From assembly GCA_028689545.1 (NCBI GenBank), contig JAQVCX010000024.1, positions 1-35,656 of the forward strand: a stretch of 35,656 nucleotides of DNA. The letters run 5' to 3'. The notes under the pieces are model-generated. The model was given only the letters and a program-made list of their open reading frames with translations, was not told the DNA's origin and did no database searches. The DNA is from Parabacteroides sp. GTDB lineage: Bacteria; Bacteroidota; Bacteroidia; Bacteroidales; Tannerellaceae. The translations under genes and the position numbers were made by a program. Positions within the stretch are counted from its first letter, which is position 1; each line of letters starts with the position of its first letter. This document shows, one piece after another, positions 35,430 through 35,656 of this stretch.

Positions 35430-35501
35430 GGTCTTGTAGTTCAATGGATAGAATAGAAGTTTCCTAAACTTTAGATCCGGGTTCGATTCCCGGCGAGACT
35501 A
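35430..35501 (+). tRNA. tRNA-Arg (anticodon CCT)
   Basis: The acceptor GGTCTTG pairs with CGAGACT (two G-U pairs), the D-arm surrounds AATGGAT, the anticodon loop TTCCTAA carries CCT for AGG codons, and the T-arm is CCGGGTTCGATTCCCGG. Discriminator A at 35501 is followed by CTT, so CCA is not encoded. Confidence 0.94.
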
Positions 35502-35598
35502 CTTTCTCACCGATCATGGGCGTAAGAAGTTTAATGGGTCAGCGGATTTTCCCGGTTGGCAAGCTTTCTTTTAAGCGTATAGCATAGCCAGCCTAAAC

Positions 35599-35656
35599 AT
35601 GAAGAATTTCACATCAGACACCCCTCTTAACTGGCTTCGAAAAGCTTTGATTTTAG
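35599..35656 (+). CDS. Possible start of a gene running off the right edge
   Basis: An ATG at 35599 opens a frame reading MKNFTSDTPLNWLRKALIL that stays open to the edge. It is too short to identify, and no good ribosome binding site or promoter is evident. Confidence 0.3.
   Translation, partial: MKNFTSDTPLNWLRKALIL

Overview
The window looks like chromosomal DNA from a gut Bacteroidales, most likely Parabacteroides (P. distasonis-like). The grounds are: Bacteroidetes-type promoters (TTTG, 19-21 bp, TAnnTTTG), TonB-receptor/PnuC/thiamine-kinase gene order, lipoproteins with acidic residues after the lipobox cysteine, a serine-type sulfatase, a DUF6261-like gene, and Bacteroidetes-style RimP/NusA/IF-2, SufBCD and GyrB. 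The genus is inferred from protein style, not from a database match.

Layout. 1-3800 (minus): a thiamine uptake operon (TonB receptor, PnuT-type permease, thiamine pyrophosphokinase) behind a TPP riboswitch. 3900-9293 (plus): rimP-nusA-infB-cvpA from a consensus promoter. 9324-12960: sufBCD, with an AT-rich hairpin between sufB and sufC and a strong terminator after sufD. 13080-15764: an accessory patch with a ParE/RelE-type toxin-antitoxin pair, a VOC-GNAT fusion, and an AbiE locus whose antitoxin is intact but whose toxin gene carries an internal deletion. 15977-19413: a DUF6261-like gene, a hairpin-rich intergenic region, then a long structured leader before a 672-residue mosaic surface lipoprotein. 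19508-23656: divergent polysaccharide genes (GH13 amylase; sulfatase plus GH16 glucanase). 23742-26030: sufS, vanZ-like, rnhB. 26148-33260 (minus): gyrB, two tandem gamma-glutamyl-hydrolase/dipeptidase fusions, a glutaminyl-cyclase-like M28 protein and sufE. 33430-35656: tRNA-Glu/rpsT/tRNA-Glu, a DUF2721 gene, recO and tRNA-Arg.

Functional links. The Suf iron-sulfur machinery is split over three loci: sufBCD, sufS and sufE. sufE ends a tightly packed operon whose two fusion enzymes have the activities expected to split a gamma-glutamyl bond and then a dipeptide. This suggests a route from gamma-glutamyl peptides such as glutathione to cysteine sulfur for Fe-S assembly. The most unusual non-coding feature is the approximately 265-nt leader at 17130-17394, which folds by eye into nested long-range stems upstream of a lipoprotein with a Gly/Ala-rich hydrophobic segment.
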